DNA of 32,035 nt, taken from IMG/VR virus record IMGVR_UViG_3300025326_000142, positions 1 to 32,035 of that record. One strand, 5' to 3'. This document shows positions 31,338 through 32,035 of the stretch, piece by piece. Source of the DNA: a virus. Made by a program: the position numbers and the translations under genes. The first letter of the stretch is position 1, and the number at the start of each line of letters is the position of its first letter. Below the pieces are notes generated by a model. It ran no database searches. It saw only the letters and a list, made by a program, of their open reading frames with translations, and was not told the DNA's origin.

Positions 31338-31719
31338 GATGCCGCTCCCTGAACTTCCGCTGACGCTTGTTTCCGCAGGGGCGACATTGGATGAAAGCCC
31401 CTACTGGGATGAGGTTGGTTGATTTACACTTAGGACAGGTGTACAGGTACTCGGTGTCCAAGTCGTTCTTACGTTGTAGGGCCTTGTTGGGGTCCACAAT
31501 CCAATAATTCTCCTGCTTCTGTCCCGTAAACTGGCGGATCAAACGCTGCCATTTTTGATTTTCCTCATTCGGGGTGACCCCCCGGGCTGGAGGTTCCCGA
31601 TGTTTCCGGGCAGCCTCAGCAAAAATCCAGGCGATCCCTGGGGGAGGAAAATACTCTGGCTGGGGACGTAGAGACTCCCAGCGGTGTGCCCCATCATCAC
31701 GATCAAAATTATACCACAT
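31231..31719 (-). CDS. Zinc-ribbon protein with basic C-terminus (162 aa), first gene of the late run
   Basis: ATG 31719 has GGAG nine bases upstream. The middle contains CPKCKSTNLIPVGAFIQCRP followed by CG, a zinc ribbon, and then a long Arg-rich helix (RQRKFRERHLEEVRARDRHR). This layout suggests nucleic-acid binding. It is the first minus-strand gene after the promoter at 31754-31783 and so could be a regulator of the late region. I recognise no family; the zinc knuckle beside a basic helix also occurs in HNH-associated proteins, but no HNH motif is present. Confidence 0.6.
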   Translation of the reverse strand: MWYNFDRDDGAHRWESLRPQPEYFPPPGIAWIFAEAARKHREPPARGVTPNEENQKWQRLIRQFTGQKQENYWIVDPNKALQRKNDLDTEYLYTCPKCKSTNLIPVGAFIQCRPCGNKRQRKFRERHLEEVRARDRHRKRVQRAARAAEAKDSTPPAPPCTE

Positions 31720-31740
31720 TTAACGACTCTCCAAAGTTGG

Positions 31741-31758
31741 ACTATCCACAAGGATAGT
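31741..31758. promoter_or_regulatory. Operator-like palindrome overlapping the late promoter
   Basis: ACTATCC (31741-31747) and GGATAGT (31752-31758) are perfect inverted 7-base arms around ACAA. The right arm overlaps the -10 box of the leftward promoter, and the left arm falls near its expected start site. A second inverted pair, CCACAA (31746-31751) and TTGTGG (31762-31767), is centred nearby. Such a position fits a repressor site or a 5' messenger hairpin. Confidence 0.55.
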
Positions 31759-31783
31759 ACGTTGTGGACACGGGTGAAGTCAA
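31754..31783 (-). promoter_or_regulatory. Sigma70-type promoter for the leftward late genes
   Basis: On the minus strand TTGACT (31778-31783) and TACTAT (31754-31759) are separated by 18 bases. The -35 box matches the consensus at five of six positions and the -10 box at four. The expected start site is near 31747, about 28 bases before the first late gene's ATG at 31719. It is the best promoter for the leftward run. Confidence 0.6.
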
Positions 31784-31821
31784 GTTCTAAAATGGGACTA
31801 GGACTCGAAACTATTCCGTGA

Positions 31822-31836
31822 CGTTCTTATAGAACG
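31822..31836. promoter_or_regulatory. 15-base palindrome upstream of the late promoter
   Basis: CGTTCT (31822-31827) and AGAACG (31831-31836) are perfect arms around TAT. It lies about 40 bases upstream of the -35 box of the leftward promoter. A dimeric regulator site is the natural reading; it may be an activator or a repressor site. Confidence 0.45.
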
Positions 31837-31853
31837 AGGGGAATGGGCTGGAA

Positions 31854-31876
31854 CCCCCCTTCAGAATCCCCCCTTC
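31854..31876 (+). repeat. Short direct repeat CCCCCCTTC
   Basis: CCCCCCTTC occurs at 31854-31862 and again at 31868-31876, with starts 14 bases apart. It lies in the non-coding control region between the palindrome at 31822 and the inverted repeat at 31896. It could be chance, since the region is C-rich here. Confidence 0.3.
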
Positions 31877-31895
31877 CGGACTTCCTGATTATTTC

Positions 31896-31918
31896 TTGGG
31901 AAAGCACCTCTTTCCCAA
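31896..31918. other. Perfect 9-base inverted repeat in the control region
   Basis: TTGGGAAAG (31896-31904) and CTTTCCCAA (31910-31918) enclose CACCT. There is no T-run after it on either strand, so it is more likely a protein-binding site or a structural element than an intrinsic terminator. It lies between the leftward promoter and the 9-base repeat array. Confidence 0.5.
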
Positions 31919-31957
31919 ACCCTATCACCTCCAAGGAACACACAGGTATATCCAACC

Positions 31958-32007
31958 AAGGTTGACGGGGTTAACAAGGCTAACCTATTGTATATAGTGA
32001 GGTTAAC
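31958..32007 (+). repeat. Iteron-like array of 9-base repeats (RRGGYTRAC)
   Basis: Three copies lie head to tail without spacers: AAGGTTGAC (31958-31966), GGGGTTAAC (31967-31975) and AAGGCTAAC (31976-31984). After 14 bases with an AT-rich core (TATTGTATATAGT), a fourth copy, GAGGTTAAC, follows at 31999-32007. CCAAGGTT (31956-31963) and AACCTTGG (32005-32012) also form inverted arms around the whole block. The array fits an origin with iterons or a cooperative operator. Confidence 0.55.
31962..31991 (+). promoter_or_regulatory. Possible rightward sigma70-type promoter inside the repeat array
   Basis: TTGACG (31962-31967) and TATTGT (31986-31991) are 18 bases apart on the plus strand. The -35 box lies in the first repeat, so a protein bound to the repeats would control it. 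Any gene it drives is outside the window. Confidence 0.4.
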
Positions 32008-32016
32008 CTTGGTGGC

Positions 32017-32035
32017 GGGGGAGGGTGGGGATGGG
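32017..32035 (+). other. G-quadruplex motif at the right edge
   Basis: Four G-runs of at least three bases occur with one- or two-base loops: GGGGG (32017-32021), GGG (32023-32025), GGGG (32027-32030) and GGG (32033-32035). It lies ten bases beyond the repeat array, on the plus strand, and may continue beyond the window. Confidence 0.5.

Noticed and set aside
31843-31965. 40-codon plus-strand frame in the control region
   Set aside because: The only purine-rich stretch is directly adjacent to its ATG, the product is proline- and serine-rich without features, and it runs through the inverted repeat and into the repeat array.
31976-32008. T7/T3-like promoter on the minus strand (TTAACCTCACTATA)
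   Set aside because: The similarity to the T3 consensus needs a one-base deletion, lacks the GGG start, occurs once in the window, and no phage RNA polymerase gene is seen.
1-32035. Diversity-generating retroelement for the tailspike, tRNA genes, integrase, CRISPR array
   Set aside because: No reverse transcriptase frame, no pair of template and variable repeats, no cloverleaf in the gaps, no recombinase motif and no regularly spaced repeat array were seen.

Overview
The window is a GC-rich, densely packed stretch of a tailed double-stranded DNA phage (Caudoviricetes), read mostly on the minus strand. Recognisable hallmark genes are a large terminase, portal, scaffold-like protein, HK97-fold-type capsid, head-tail adaptor, beta-propeller nozzle-like protein, pectate-lyase-type tailspike, large candidate ejection proteins and a lysis cassette. 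No tape-measure, sheath, baseplate or tail-assembly chaperone gene is visible, so a short-tailed (podovirus-like) virion is the best inference. The host cannot be named from the sequence. I saw no tRNA, integrase, CRISPR array, reverse transcriptase or insertion sequence.

Layout. Positions 1-2800 carry a plus-strand run of small, overlapping genes: a truncated RuvC-like resolvase candidate, a clear RNA ligase, a mini zinc-ribbon protein, a two-span membrane peptide and proteins of unknown function. This run converges on a nested hairpin (2829-2868) that probably stops transcription from both sides. From 31719 down to 2886 everything is on the minus strand and reads as one late region. It starts with small zinc-ribbon and basic proteins, then a TerS candidate, TerL, portal, small proteins, scaffold, decoration-like protein and major capsid. 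A hairpin plus T-run follows the capsid gene. Next come decoration and small basic proteins, two tandem paralogues, a coiled-coil protein, a virion protein interrupted by a Hint (intein-like) domain, the adaptor, a split nozzle-like protein, the tailspike, three internal/ejection proteins, a GroES-like co-chaperonin and a lysis cassette (M15 endolysin, HExxH protein, secreted protein, holin-like peptide).

The right end (31720-32035) is non-coding and rich in signals: a sigma70-type promoter reading into the late genes with an operator-like palindrome over its -10 box, two more inverted repeats, four copies of a 9-base repeat around a possible rightward promoter, and a G-quadruplex motif at the edge. 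It looks like a divergent control region or a replication origin.

The most unusual items are the Hint domain in the virion protein at 17102-17998, which lacks the usual +1 nucleophile and resembles a bacterial-intein-like (BIL) domain; the nozzle-like protein, whose N-terminal cap is a separate 63-residue gene and whose core carries an extra sialidase-like propeller; and the repeat-rich control region.
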